Shown: piece by piece, positions 6,454-6,625 of the stretch
How the letters are laid out: each line of letters opens with the position of its first letter
Numbering within the stretch: the first letter of the stretch is position 1
Source of the DNA: Methylophilaceae bacterium
Lineage (GTDB): Bacteria; Pseudomonadota; Gammaproteobacteria; Burkholderiales; Methylophilaceae
Assembly: GCA_010031285.1 (NCBI GenBank)
Contig: RHAY01000038.1
Coordinates: forward strand, 1-6,625
Length of the DNA: 6,625 nucleotides
Direction of reading: 5' to 3'
Made by a program: the position numbers and the translations under genes
Notes under the pieces: model-generated
Told to the model about the DNA's origin: nothing
Databases searched by the model: none
The model's input: the letters and a program-made list of their open reading frames with translations, nothing else

Positions 6454-6625
6454 TAAATCGAGTGGTTGCTCATCTTCCATGACGGAAAGAAGGCGATCAA
6501 TGTTTGGATGCTTGCCTGGATTTTTTTGTGCGTCTTCAGTATGTTCAGAATATAAGTCAAGACCTTCAATTGCAGCATCTAATGTAATAGCACCAAATAG
6601 TTTCCAAAGATGTTGATAGACTTTT
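6436..6625 (-). CDS. Uncharacterised small protein, C-terminal 62 residues (possibly DUF2322)
   Basis: An open frame enters from the right edge and ends at TGA (complement of 6436-6438). It encodes KVYQHLWKLFGAITLDAAIE, then a segment containing GLDLYSEHTEDA, the motif NPGKHPNIDRLL, and the end PLDLKIIKK. The composition is that of a real soluble protein: charged, balanced, with two likely helices. The PGKHPNIDRLL motif recalls the small proteobacterial family DUF2322, but that is from memory and uncertain. No transmembrane segment, signal or metal site is visible in this part. The start lies beyond the window. It converges on pmpB with only 5 bp between the stops, so it is probably not part of the sulfur cassette. 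Function unknown. Confidence 0.75.
   Translation of the reverse strand, partial: KVYQHLWKLFGAITLDAAIEGLDLYSEHTEDAQKNPGKHPNIDRLLSVMEDEQPLDLKIIKK

Overview
The window is strongly AT-rich, densely packed DNA from a Gram-negative bacterium. Two proteins carry export signals to the periplasm (a DacB/PBP4 and an FKBP isomerase). A perfect CIRCE element precedes groES, and BioA and YhfA are of the type seen in beta/gammaproteobacteria. My best guess is an AT-rich, streamlined betaproteobacterium, for example of the Methylophilaceae (Methylotenera/Methylopumilus-like). That placement is an inference from protein style and base composition, not a proven assignment.

Layout. (1) Bases 1-32, minus strand: the first ten codons of groES, running off the left edge. 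A perfect HrcA-binding CIRCE element (92-118) lies between groES and the divergent genes to the right. (2) Bases 189-4875, plus strand: five tightly packed genes that look like one transcription unit. They are a Tas-type aldo/keto reductase, bioA, dacB, a periplasmic FKBP-type peptidyl-prolyl isomerase and a YhfA-type OsmC-family protein. Gaps are 3, 2 and 18 bp, then a 1-bp overlap. Their functions are mixed: redox, biotin synthesis, cell wall, protein folding and thiol chemistry. (3) Bases 4884-6430: a sulfur-stress cassette. An ArsR-family repressor on the minus strand has the cysteine pair of the BigR/SqrR persulfide sensors (C34 and C100, 66 residues apart). It diverges from a three-gene plus-strand operon encoding an AhpD-like CxxC protein and the two halves of a YeeE/YedE (PmpA/PmpB) sulfur-compound transporter. 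The 81-bp divergent promoter contains a perfect 14-bp AT palindrome placed where an operator would be. (4) Bases 6436-6625, minus strand: the C-terminal 62 residues of an uncharacterised small protein, converging on pmpB across a 16-bp perfect inverted repeat.

How it fits together. The BigR-like protein probably represses itself and the ahpD-like/pmpA/pmpB operon. When persulfides or polysulfides oxidise its cysteine pair, the operon would be induced: the PmpAB pair would move a sulfur species across the inner membrane and the AhpD-like protein would supply thiol/disulfide chemistry. No persulfide dioxygenase, rhodanese or sulfide:quinone reductase is visible in the window. This cassette is the most interesting part of the window. 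The rest is mostly conserved housekeeping DNA.
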